A stretch of 64,000 nt of DNA from positions 186,001-250,000 of the forward strand of contig NZ_JAHYCB010000006.1 in NCBI RefSeq assembly GCF_019430945.1, in the 5' to 3' direction. Source of the DNA: Neorhizobium populisoli. Lineage in GTDB: Bacteria; Pseudomonadota; Alphaproteobacteria; Rhizobiales; Rhizobiaceae. How positions within the stretch are numbered: position 1 is the stretch's first letter; each line of letters opens with the position of its first letter. The position numbers and the translations under genes were made by a program. The notes under the pieces are model-generated. The model saw only the letters and a list, made by a program, of their open reading frames with translations, was not told the origin of the DNA and ran no database searches. Below are positions 26,660-34,916 of the stretch, in pieces.

Positions 26660-27949
26660 ATGCGACTGGGCGGACGAGTGGCCGGTGCCATAGAGGTGCT
26701 GGCGGATATCGAGACGCGCAAGCGTCCTGTCGCGGATGCCCTGAAGGATTGGGGCCTCGCACACCGGTTCGCCGGTTCCGGAGACCGGGCCGCGATCGGC
26801 AATATCGTCTACGACGCGCTTCGCATGCGTCTCAGCCATGCCTGGCTGATGGATGACGACAGTCCTGTCGCACTGGCCTACGCCGTTCTCATCCGCCAAT
26901 GGGATTTCACATCCGAGGCGCTGCAGGCCGAATTCACGGACGACCGTTTCGCGCCGCCGACATTGACCGAGGCAAACCTCGCGGCACTCGCCTCCCGCAA
27001 GCTCGAGGATGCGCCGCTCCACGTGCAGGCCGACATTCCCGACTGGATCCAGCCGTCCTTCGAAGCCAATTTCGGCGAGGACTGGCTGTCTGAGGCTAAG
27101 GCGCTGGCCGATCGCCCGACCCTCGATCTGCGCGCCAACACCCTGAAGGCCGGCCGCGACAAGGTGGTCAAGGCGCTGGAACGTTCGGGCGCCAAGGCTT
27201 CGCGCATCGCCCGCAACGGCATCCGGATTGCCGCCGGCGAAGGAGCGTCCCGCCTGCCCAACGTCACAGCCGAGCTTTCGTTCCAGAAAGGCTGGTTCGA
27301 AGTTCAGGACGAGGGTTCACAGATCGTCGCAGATCTGGTGCAGCCCGGCGAACACGACCAGGTGCTGGATTATTGCGCCGGCGGTGGCGGCAAGACGCTC
27401 GCCATGTCGGCTGCCATGAACAACAAGGGTCAGGTGCATGCCTATGACGCCGACCGCAAGCGGCTGGCACCGATCATCGAACGGCTGCGCCGCGCCGGCA
27501 CCCGCAATGTGCAGGTGCATGACGATCCGCGCCAGCTGAACCAGCTGAAGAACAAGCTCGACGCCGTACTGGTCGATGCGCCCTGCACCGGCACCGGCAC
27601 CTGGCGCCGCCGGCCGGATACCAAGTGGCGGCTGACCCAGAAGAACCTCGACGAACGCATTGCCCAGCAGCAGGAAGCGCTTTCCGAAGCCTCCGCCTTC
27701 GTAAAACCCGGTGGCGCGTTGCTTTACGTCACCTGCTCCATTCTTCCGGAAGAGAACGACGCGCAGGTCCAGCGCTTCTGCGCCGACAATCCGGAGTTCT
27801 CGATTGCGCCCGCTGCCGGCAATTGGGAGAAAATCTTCGGCAAGGATGCGCCCGCACCTCGCTCGAAAGATGCGCTGACCGTGACGCTGACCCCCGCAAG
27901 TACCGATACGGACGGATTCTTTTTCTGCCGCATGCAACGCAAAGTTTGA
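26660..27949 (+). CDS. RsmB-type rRNA (cytosine-C5) methyltransferase
   Basis: A 429-aa RsmB/NOP-family enzyme. An N-terminal NusB-like RNA-binding helical region precedes the methyltransferase core with VLDYCAGGGGKTLAMSA (SAM motif I), VDAPCTGTGTWRRRPD (motif IV, catalytic base partner Cys) and VTCSILPEEND (motif VI, nucleophile Cys). The expected product is m5C in 16S rRNA, as for C967 in E. coli. The ATG at 26660 follows GGAGAG; the longer frame from 26588 lies in the leader. Confidence 0.92.
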   Translation: MRLGGRVAGAIEVLADIETRKRPVADALKDWGLAHRFAGSGDRAAIGNIVYDALRMRLSHAWLMDDDSPVALAYAVLIRQWDFTSEALQAEFTDDRFAPPTLTEANLAALASRKLEDAPLHVQADIPDWIQPSFEANFGEDWLSEAKALADRPTLDLRANTLKAGRDKVVKALERSGAKASRIARNGIRIAAGEGASRLPNVTAELSFQKGWFEVQDEGSQIVADLVQPGEHDQVLDYCAGGGGKTLAMSAAMNNKGQVHAYDADRKRLAPIIERLRRAGTRNVQVHDDPRQLNQLKNKLDAVLVDAPCTGTGTWRRRPDTKWRLTQKNLDERIAQQQEALSEASAFVKPGGALLYVTCSILPEENDAQVQRFCADNPEFSIAPAAGNWEKIFGKDAPAPRSKDALTVTLTPASTDTDGFFFCRMQRKV

Positions 27950-27983
27950 GCTTCGGTTGCAGAAGAAGAATGTCCCGCTCTAC

Positions 27984-28000
27984 TTTCAAACCGTTCTAAA
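27984..28000 (+). promoter_or_regulatory. Irr-type iron-responsive motif (ICE) upstream of the imelysin operon
   Basis: TTTCAAACCGTTCTAAA matches the alphaproteobacterial Irr box TTTAGAA-N3-TTCTAAA in 15 positions counting the spacer, with a perfect right arm. It lies 86 bp before the first imelysin gene. Irr acts under iron limitation, which fits an iron-uptake operon. Binding is inferred from the motif alone. Confidence 0.6.
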
Positions 28001-28085
28001 CTAGATTGTTTGACACCAGTTTCCATTTGCGCGAAGAACCCTCGGGGTGGCCGGCGATGATCCGTGCCGCCGAAGGAGAGGGATT

Positions 28086-29363
28086 ATGATCCGCAAGACC
28101 GTTCTCGGCGCCGCCCTGGCGCTGTTTGCCGCCTCCGCGGCTTTCGCCGTGACAGAGGCTCGGGCTGCCACGTCGAATGCTGCCGTGCTGAAGCATTATG
28201 CCGAACTGGCGCATGCCAAATACGAAGATTCGCTGACGACCGCCCAGGCGCTCGAAAAGGCCGTCGACGCCCTGATCGCAAAGCCGAGCGCCGAAGCGCT
28301 GCAGGCCGCCAGGGATGCCTGGCTTGCCGCCCGCGTTCCCTACCAGCAGACGGAAGTCTACCGTTTCGGCAACCCGATCGTCGACGATTGGGAAGGCAAG
28401 GTGAATGCCTGGCCGCTGGATGAAGGCCTGATCGACTATGTCGACGCCTCCTACGGCACCGAGAGCGACGAAAATGCGCTCTATACGGCAAACGTGATTG
28501 CCAACAAGAAGATCAAGGTCAACGGCAAGACCATGAACCTTGCCAAGTTCAACGCCAAGACCCTGCGCGGCCTCAACGAGGCCGGCGAGATCGAGGCGAA
28601 CGTCGCGACCGGTTACCACGCGATTGAATTCCTGCTCTGGGGCCAGGACCTGAACGGCACCGGCCCGGGTGCAGGCAAGCGCGCCTATACCGATTACGAC
28701 ACGGCCAATTGCACCAATGGCAATTGCGACCGCCGCGGCGAATATCTGAAGGCGGCATCCGCTCTTCTGGTTTCCGACCTGAAGGACATGGTCGTCGCCT
28801 GGGCTCCGAAGGGCAAGGCTGCGAAGAACGTTCAGGCCAATCCGAAGAAGGGCCTCACCGCCATTCTGACCGGCATGGGCTCGCTTTCCTATGGCGAACT
28901 GGCCGGCGAGCGCATGAAGCTCGGCCTGCTGCTGCACGATCCGGAAGAAGAGCACGATTGCTTCTCGGACAATACCTACAACTCGCATCTCAACGACGCG
29001 ATCGGCATCAAGTCCGCCTATACGGGTGAATATACCCGTGTCGACGGCACCAAGATGACCGGCCCGTCACTCTCCGAGCTCGTCGCCGCCAAGGATGCCG
29101 CGCTCGATACCGAGATGAAGACCAAGCTCGACGCGACGCTGACTGCCATGAACGCCATGGCTGATCGCGGCAAGAAGGTCGAGGCCTATGACCAGATGAT
29201 CGGCGAAGGCAATACCGAAGGCAATGCGGTGGTCCAGAAGGCAATCGATGGCCTGATCGACCAGAGCAAGTCCGTCGAGCGCGTCATTGCTTCGCTCAAG
29301 CTGGGCAAAGTAGAGCTTGAAGGTTCCGACAGCCTCGATAATCCTGACGCCGTCTTCAAATAA
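28086..29363 (+). CDS. Imelysin family periplasmic iron-regulated protein (IrpA-like)
   Basis: A 425-aa protein with a signal peptide (MIRKTVLGAALALFAASAAF and on to ARA). The imelysin hallmark GxHxxE is intact in TGYHAIEFLLWGQD (about 177-190), and a second acidic/His cluster appears in HDPEEEHDCFSDNTYNSH. Imelysin proteins such as IrpA are induced by iron limitation and are thought to bind iron or a ligand in the periplasm. The start at 28086 follows GGAGAGGGATT. It is the first gene of a four-gene unit and lies behind an Irr-like box. Confidence 0.93.
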   Translation: MIRKTVLGAALALFAASAAFAVTEARAATSNAAVLKHYAELAHAKYEDSLTTAQALEKAVDALIAKPSAEALQAARDAWLAARVPYQQTEVYRFGNPIVDDWEGKVNAWPLDEGLIDYVDASYGTESDENALYTANVIANKKIKVNGKTMNLAKFNAKTLRGLNEAGEIEANVATGYHAIEFLLWGQDLNGTGPGAGKRAYTDYDTANCTNGNCDRRGEYLKAASALLVSDLKDMVVAWAPKGKAAKNVQANPKKGLTAILTGMGSLSYGELAGERMKLGLLLHDPEEEHDCFSDNTYNSHLNDAIGIKSAYTGEYTRVDGTKMTGPSLSELVAAKDAALDTEMKTKLDATLTAMNAMADRGKKVEAYDQMIGEGNTEGNAVVQKAIDGLIDQSKSVERVIASLKLGKVELEGSDSLDNPDAVFK

Positions 29364-29410
29364 GAACTGAAAAGGCGGGCCGCGGCGAAGAGCTTGCGGC
29401 CCGGATACCG

Positions 29411-30949
29411 ATGAGAGCGTCCAAGACCCTGATCTTTTTGCTGCCGGTTCTATCGGGCGCTCTTTTTCTCGCTCCGCTGATCGCCACCGGCGGCGACATC
29501 GCTTTTCCGACCATTCGCACGGACCTCAATACAAAGGACCAGAAGCGGGTCGAAACCGTTACCAGGCCGACCACGGATTTCTCCAAGCCGGAACAGTTCG
29601 AGCTGATGGCAGGCGGTGCCGCGACGACGCGGGCCGATGTCAACGGCGATGCGTTCTCGCATTTTTCCGCCAATATCACCTTCGAGGAGGAAGGCACCTT
29701 CAAGCTCGGAAACGCGCTGTTTACGAAGCTCTGGGTCTCCGCCCCGTCCTCCACGCAGGCCTCCGACGGTCTCGGTCCGATCTTTAATGCGCGCGCCTGC
29801 CAGAGCTGCCACCTGAAGGACGGCCGCGGCCATCCGCCGGAAGGCGGCGCGGACGCGACATCGATGTTCCTCCGGCTTGCCCGTCCGGCACGCACCGATC
29901 AGGAGCGCGAGGCGATCTCGGATTTCCGCAAGCTCAATTTTCCCGATGCGGTCTATGGCGAACAGCTGCAGGATCTCGCCGTACCGGGCCTGAAATCCGA
30001 AGGCCGGATGAAGATTTCCTACACGGAAACGCCGGTGACGCTGGCCGGTGGCGAAGTCGTCAAGCTGCGCAAGCCGAGCTATTCGGTCACCGATCTCGGT
30101 TACGGCCCGATCGAAGGCGACGTGACGCTCTCACCACGTATTGCTCCACCGATGATCGGCATGGGGCTGATCCAGGCGATCCACGAAAGTGACATTCTCG
30201 CCAAGGCCGATCCCGACGACAAGGACGGCGACGGGATTTCCGGCAAGCCCTCGATGGTGCGCGACCACAAGAGCGGCGAGCTGAAGCTCGGCCGGTTCGG
30301 TTTCAAGGCGCAGAATGCCTCGATCCGCGACCAGACCTCGTCGGCCTTTGCCGGCGACATGGGCATTTCGACGCCGGACGACCCGTTCGATCATGGCGAC
30401 TGCACCAAGGCGCAAGCCGCCTGCCTTGCCATGCCGACCGGTGTGCAACAGCGGCTCGGCCCCGTCGAGGCGCCGGATCCTGTCTTGCCGCTCGTCACCT
30501 TCTATTCCGAAAACCTCGCCGTGCCGGCCCGTCGCGACATCGGCGACAAGACGGTGCTGAAGGGCAAGGAATTGTTCTACAAGGCCGGCTGCAGCGATTG
30601 CCACACGCCGAAATTCGTTACCCGCCGCGATGCCGGCAACAAGGCGCATGCCTTCCAGCTGATCTGGCCCTATTCGGACTTCCTGCTGCATGACATGGGC
30701 GAAGGCCTGGCCGACGGTCAGCAGGTGGGTGTGGCGACCGGAGCGGAGTGGCGCACCCAGCCGCTCTGGGGCATCGGCCTCACCAAGACCGTCAACGGCC
30801 ATACGTTCTTCCTGCATGACGGGCGGGCGCGCAATCTGACCGAAGCCATTCTCTGGCACGGCGGGGAAGCCGCGAAGGCCCGCGACGCCTTCGCCGCCCT
30901 GAACAAGCAGGACCGCCAAGACCTGATCAAATTCCTGGAATCCCTTTGA
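29411..30949 (+). CDS. Di-heme cytochrome c oxidoreductase-like protein (DUF1111)
   Basis: A 512-aa exported protein (N-terminal hydrophobic segment TLIFLLPVLSGALFLAPLIA). Two c-type heme sites are present: ACQSCH (about 134-139) and GCSDCH (about 395-400). The C-terminal HDGRARNLTEAILWHGGEA block is typical of the DUF1111 or 'thiol oxidoreductase' family, which resembles MauG/CcpA di-heme enzymes. In this operon it could oxidise or reduce iron beside the two imelysins. That role is inferred from context, not known. Confidence 0.92.
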   Translation: MRASKTLIFLLPVLSGALFLAPLIATGGDIAFPTIRTDLNTKDQKRVETVTRPTTDFSKPEQFELMAGGAATTRADVNGDAFSHFSANITFEEEGTFKLGNALFTKLWVSAPSSTQASDGLGPIFNARACQSCHLKDGRGHPPEGGADATSMFLRLARPARTDQEREAISDFRKLNFPDAVYGEQLQDLAVPGLKSEGRMKISYTETPVTLAGGEVVKLRKPSYSVTDLGYGPIEGDVTLSPRIAPPMIGMGLIQAIHESDILAKADPDDKDGDGISGKPSMVRDHKSGELKLGRFGFKAQNASIRDQTSSAFAGDMGISTPDDPFDHGDCTKAQAACLAMPTGVQQRLGPVEAPDPVLPLVTFYSENLAVPARRDIGDKTVLKGKELFYKAGCSDCHTPKFVTRRDAGNKAHAFQLIWPYSDFLLHDMGEGLADGQQVGVATGAEWRTQPLWGIGLTKTVNGHTFFLHDGRARNLTEAILWHGGEAAKARDAFAALNKQDRQDLIKFLESL

Positions 30950-30960
30950 GGAGCCACCTG

Positions 30961-32076
30961 ATGCGCAAGATTTTCGCCGCCGGACTGATTTCGCTGCTGC
31001 CGCTCGCAGCACCCCTTAGCGCACTTGCGCAGGAGGCGGACGCGGCACCTTCGGTCAACCTGCCGGAGGCGGCGGTGACCAAGGTGATGACGGCGGCGGT
31101 GGATGGCTTCATCCGGCCGGGTTACGACGCATTCCAGGCGTCTTCGGAAAAGATGACCGGTGCGATGAAGGCGCTTTGCGAGACACCGTCCAAGGCGAAT
31201 TACGACGCGGCCAAAAGCGCCTTCCGCGATGCGGCCGTCAGCTGGGCGCATATCGAAATCGTCCGCGTCGGGCCGATCATCGAGCAGAACCGGTTCGAGC
31301 GCATCCTGTTCTATCCCGACCGCAAAAGCACCGGCCTCAAACAGGTTCAGGCCGTGCTCTCCAAGGCGGATGAGACGGCGACCGACCCCGCAGCTCTCGG
31401 CACCAAGAGCGTCGCGATGCAGGGGTTCGGCGCGCTGGAATATGTGCTAGCCGGTACCGGTTCGGAAGAATTGCTGAAGGCGAAGAACAGTTATCGCTGC
31501 CGTTACGGCGCGGCCGTCGCCGGCAATATCGCCAATGTGGCGAAGGAGATTTCCGACATCTGGGATGCGCCGGACGGCATCAGCAAGACCTGGGAGCGAC
31601 CTGGAGCCGACAATCCGGCCTTCCGCAATGGCGGCGAGGCGATCACCGCGCTGCTCGGCATTCTGGTGCATGGTGCCGAAGCGGTGCGCGACCAGCGGAT
31701 CGAGACCTTCTACAAGGGTGCCGACAAGGTGAAATTCCCGAAACAGGCGCTGTTCTGGCGTTCTGAAAACACCTGGGCCAGCGTTCGCGGCAATCTCGAA
31801 GGGCTTTCCACGCTGCTCGAAAAATCCGGCATGGTCGAACTGCTGCAGGAAAAGGACCGTCCGGTTGTCGCAGCCACGCAGGCGCAACTGAAGTCGCTGA
31901 TCGAGCTGACCGCGAAGATCACGCCGGACCTCGAAAAGGCTGTCGAGAATGTGGGCGAGCGCAAGAAGCTTGATACGATGCTGGCAGACAGCAAGAGCGT
32001 CATCTCAAAGCTCAACGATGGTTACGGCGGCGCAATCGGCCTTTCTTCGGGCTTTTCCTTCGCGGACGGTGACTAA
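30961..32076 (+). CDS. Second imelysin family protein, degenerate metal motif
   Basis: A 371-aa exported protein (signal peptide MRKIFAAGLISLLPLAAPLS, cleaved near ALAQ). It shares the imelysin layout, but the GxHxxE position reads QGFGALEYVLAG: the Glu remains and the His is Gly. It may bind a different ligand or act as a partner to the upstream imelysin. GAGGAG precedes the ATG at 30961, only 11 bp after the DUF1111 stop, so cotranscription is nearly certain. Confidence 0.9.
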   Translation: MRKIFAAGLISLLPLAAPLSALAQEADAAPSVNLPEAAVTKVMTAAVDGFIRPGYDAFQASSEKMTGAMKALCETPSKANYDAAKSAFRDAAVSWAHIEIVRVGPIIEQNRFERILFYPDRKSTGLKQVQAVLSKADETATDPAALGTKSVAMQGFGALEYVLAGTGSEELLKAKNSYRCRYGAAVAGNIANVAKEISDIWDAPDGISKTWERPGADNPAFRNGGEAITALLGILVHGAEAVRDQRIETFYKGADKVKFPKQALFWRSENTWASVRGNLEGLSTLLEKSGMVELLQEKDRPVVAATQAQLKSLIELTAKITPDLEKAVENVGERKKLDTMLADSKSVISKLNDGYGGAIGLSSGFSFADGD

Positions 32077-32079
32077 ATT

Positions 32080-33162
32080 ATGTGGCGCGGCGAGGTCATC
32101 GACCGGCGCGGTTTCCTGAAGGCGGCGGGGATCGGTTTCACCGCCGCCCTTGCCCCGCGCTCGCTGATGGCGCTGGAACGCGCCGATGCGGTCTATGCCT
32201 CGGGTTTTCGCGCCCCGGACGGTTCGTTCGGCATCGCTACCGTCTCCGAACGCGGCGAGATCATCGACCGCGTAACCCTACCGGCCCGAGCGCACGGCAT
32301 GGCCTATAGCGCCGCCACCGGCCGCGCCGTCGCATTCGCCCGCCGGCCGGGCACGTTTGCGATGATCTTCGATCCCTCGCGCAAGGCCGAGCCGATCGTC
32401 ATCACTTCGCCGGAGGGTCGACATTTCTATGGTCATGGGCATTTTTCGCCGGACGGCAATTTGCTCTATGCCAGCGAGAACGACTTCGACGGCAATCGCG
32501 GCATGATCGGCATCTATGATGCCCGCCAGAAATTCCGGCGGATCGGCGAGTTCGATGCGCATGGCATCGGCACCCATGACATGACGGTTTCGGACGACGG
32601 CAAGCTGCTGGTGATCGCCAATGGCGGCATCGAAACCCATCCGGATTTCGGCCGCACCAAGCTGAATACCGACCGTATGGAACCGTCATTGGTGCTGCTC
32701 GATGCCAGGACCGGGGCGCTGATCCAGCGGCACGGCCTGCCCTCTTCGCTCAGCCAGCTTTCCACCCGGCATCTGGATATCGCCGAGAATGGCCGCATCT
32801 GGTTTGCCTGCCAGTGGGAAGGTGCGCGCAATGCGCTGCCGCCGCTCGCCGGATGGTTCGAAAAAGGCGAGGACCTTTCCTTCGTCTCGCTGCCCGACGA
32901 AACGACGATCCGGCTCGGCAATTATGTCGGCGCCATCGCCGTCAACCGCCGCGAAGGACTTGTCGGCCTCACCTCGCCTGTCAGTGGAGCTGCGGTAACG
33001 CTCGATGCCAGAACCGGTGCGGTCTTGAAGGAAGACACTGTTCGCGAGGCGGCCGGTGTCGCGCCCGCCGCGCATGGTATCGCCGTTTCCTCCTATGACG
33101 GACAGTTCAACCATACCCGCAGCAAGGTCGCCTGGGACCAGCATATCGTTCGGCTTGGCTGA
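32080..33162 (+). CDS. Tat-exported DUF1513 protein
   Basis: A 360-aa protein starting with a twin-arginine signal (IDRRGFLKAAGIGFTAALA), so it is probably exported folded. The rest is a beta-propeller-like DUF1513 domain with blocks such as GHGHFSPDGNLLYASENDFD and GTHDMTVSDDGKLLVIANGG. The start lies 3 bp after the second imelysin. The gene commonly closes imelysin/DUF1111 operons, but no activity is established. Confidence 0.92.
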   Translation: MWRGEVIDRRGFLKAAGIGFTAALAPRSLMALERADAVYASGFRAPDGSFGIATVSERGEIIDRVTLPARAHGMAYSAATGRAVAFARRPGTFAMIFDPSRKAEPIVITSPEGRHFYGHGHFSPDGNLLYASENDFDGNRGMIGIYDARQKFRRIGEFDAHGIGTHDMTVSDDGKLLVIANGGIETHPDFGRTKLNTDRMEPSLVLLDARTGALIQRHGLPSSLSQLSTRHLDIAENGRIWFACQWEGARNALPPLAGWFEKGEDLSFVSLPDETTIRLGNYVGAIAVNRREGLVGLTSPVSGAAVTLDARTGAVLKEDTVREAAGVAPAAHGIAVSSYDGQFNHTRSKVAWDQHIVRLG

Positions 33163-33199
33163 TCTTTTCGAATAGATCGGTCGCGCTATCTTTGCCGAC

Positions 33200-33652
33200 A
33201 TGCAGAAATTTCGCGTCCACCAGACCTTCATTGTTGGCGTCGTCATGATCGGCGGGCTCATCGGCATTTTCAACGAGCCTGACGGCTGGTATGCCGCGCT
33301 GAACAAGCCATCCTTCAATCCGCCGGGCATCATCTTCGTGCCGGTCTGGATGACGCTCTACTTTTTCATCGCCATCGCCGGCGCCCAGACGCTTATCGCC
33401 GACCGCAATTCGCGGCGAATGAAAATCTGGTACGCCCAGATGCTGCTGAATTTCGTCTGGACGCCTGCGTTCTTCGGATTGCACAGCCCGCTTCTCGGCC
33501 TCGTCATCATCGCGCTGCTGCTGGTTGCCATCCTTGCCTTCATTCGCGAGAGCTGGCAGCCTGACCGGACATCGGCGATATTTTTCATCGTCTATGCCGC
33601 CTGGGTTGCCTTTGCCGCCCTGCTCAATCTCTCCATCGTCCTCCTGAATTAA
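33200..33652 (+). CDS. TspO/MBR family membrane protein
   Basis: A 150-aa protein with five predicted transmembrane helices. Family residues include NKPSFNPPGIIFVPVWMTLY (the PxWxFxxxW-type region) and LNFVWTPAFFGLHSP. TspO binds and may degrade tetrapyrroles; in alphaproteobacteria it modulates stress and heme-related responses. It lies 37 bp after the iron operon on the same strand and could be read with it, though its own promoter is possible. Confidence 0.93.
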   Translation: MQKFRVHQTFIVGVVMIGGLIGIFNEPDGWYAALNKPSFNPPGIIFVPVWMTLYFFIAIAGAQTLIADRNSRRMKIWYAQMLLNFVWTPAFFGLHSPLLGLVIIALLLVAILAFIRESWQPDRTSAIFFIVYAAWVAFAALLNLSIVLLN

Positions 33653-33737
33653 TCACATCCCCAATTAATCACGTCTGTCGGCCGCTTGCGGAACACAATT
33701 GCCCGTGCCAATTTCGCACCTGCGAAAGGGACAGGAC

Positions 33738-34187
33738 ATGAACGGGAGAGATGTAGGCGATTTCCGCGAGCGCGTACGCCGGAGCTTCGGGCGCCAGGGC
33801 GCCATGGGCATGCTCGGCGCGGAACTGACAAGCGTCGAACAGGCGATGGTGGAAATCGAACTGCCCTTCGATCCGAAACTCACCCAACAGCACGGTTTCC
33901 TGCATGCCGGCGTGATTTCCGCCGCGCTCGACACAGCCTGTACATATGCCGCCTATACCGTGATCGAGCCGGACGTTTCCATTCTCACCATCGAGTTCAA
34001 GGTGAACCTGATGTCGCCGGGCCGCGGAGAACGGTTTCTGTTTCGCGGCGAGATCACCAAGCCGGGCTCCACCATCATCGTCGCCGACGGACGCGGCTAC
34101 GCGATCGGTGATGGTCCCGCCAAGCTTATCGCTTCCATGACCGGCACCATAATGGTGATCCGCGGACGAGAGGACGTGACCGGATGA
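33738..34187 (+). CDS. PaaI-family hotdog-fold thioesterase
   Basis: A 149-aa single hotdog domain. The active-site helix region reads QQHGFLHAGVISAALDTA (about 51-68), matching the HGG/HAG-type PaaI signature. It probably hydrolyses small acyl- or aryl-CoA thioesters. The start at 33738 follows GGGACAGG; an in-frame ATG at 33699 is less well placed. It overlaps the MTA nucleosidase start by 4 bp (ATGA), so translation is coupled. Confidence 0.9.
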   Translation: MNGRDVGDFRERVRRSFGRQGAMGMLGAELTSVEQAMVEIELPFDPKLTQQHGFLHAGVISAALDTACTYAAYTVIEPDVSILTIEFKVNLMSPGRGERFLFRGEITKPGSTIIVADGRGYAIGDGPAKLIASMTGTIMVIRGREDVTG

Positions 34188-34855
34188 CTATCAATGCGCT
34201 GCCGCATCAGGCGCTTCTCATGGGCGAACCGGCGCTTGTCGGCAGCAAGTCGATTCTGTTCGTCATGGCCGTCGATGCGGAATATGGACCGGCGCTGAAA
34301 TCCCGCATCAAGCCACTGATGACCGGCGTCGGCCCGGTCGAAGCCGCCGTCGTGCTGTCTCATGCGCTGAGCCGCCTGGAAGCCACCGGCGAACTGCCGC
34401 ATCTCGTCGTCTCGCTCGGCTCGGCCGGCTCGCGAAATCTCGAACAGGCTGAAATCTATCAGGCAACTTCCGTTGCCTATCGCGACATGGATGCCTCGCC
34501 GCTCGGTTTCGAAAAAGGCCGTACGCCCTTCCTCGACCATCCGGCCATCATGCCGCTGCCGATCCGCATTCCCGGCATTCGCGAAGCCTCGCTTTCCACC
34601 GGCGGCAATATCGTCTCCGGCGCCGCCTACGATCTGATCGCCGCCGACATGGTGGATATGGAGACCTTTGCGGTGCTGCGTTGCTGCCAGTTCTTCGGCT
34701 TGTCCCTGGTCGGCCTGCGCGGCATTTCCGACGGCAAGGAAGAGCTGAAACATGTCGGCGACTGGACCGAATACCTGCACGTGATCGACAAGAAGCTGGC
34801 AGATGCCGTCGACGGGCTTTTCGAGGGCCTTGAGGATGGTGCAATCCAGCTATGA
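34184..34855 (+). CDS. mtnN: 5'-Methylthioadenosine/S-adenosylhomocysteine nucleosidase
   Basis: A 223-aa PNP-family nucleosidase that cleaves the glycosidic bond of MTA and SAH. Key blocks are ILFVMAVDAEYGPALK near the start, VSLGSAGSRN in the middle and DMVDMETFAVLRCCQ, where the Glu binds ribose, with RGISDGKEEL supplying the catalytic Asp. It is coupled to the thioesterase gene by an ATGA overlap. The next gene, guaA, starts 61 bp downstream. Confidence 0.9.
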   Translation: MTINALPHQALLMGEPALVGSKSILFVMAVDAEYGPALKSRIKPLMTGVGPVEAAVVLSHALSRLEATGELPHLVVSLGSAGSRNLEQAEIYQATSVAYRDMDASPLGFEKGRTPFLDHPAIMPLPIRIPGIREASLSTGGNIVSGAAYDLIAADMVDMETFAVLRCCQFFGLSLVGLRGISDGKEELKHVGDWTEYLHVIDKKLADAVDGLFEGLEDGAIQL

Positions 34856-34916
34856 CAGACTGATTTCCGGCGGAATCCCGGTTGCCAGAATGGGGAGATT
34901 TCTTTAAAGGCTCGCC

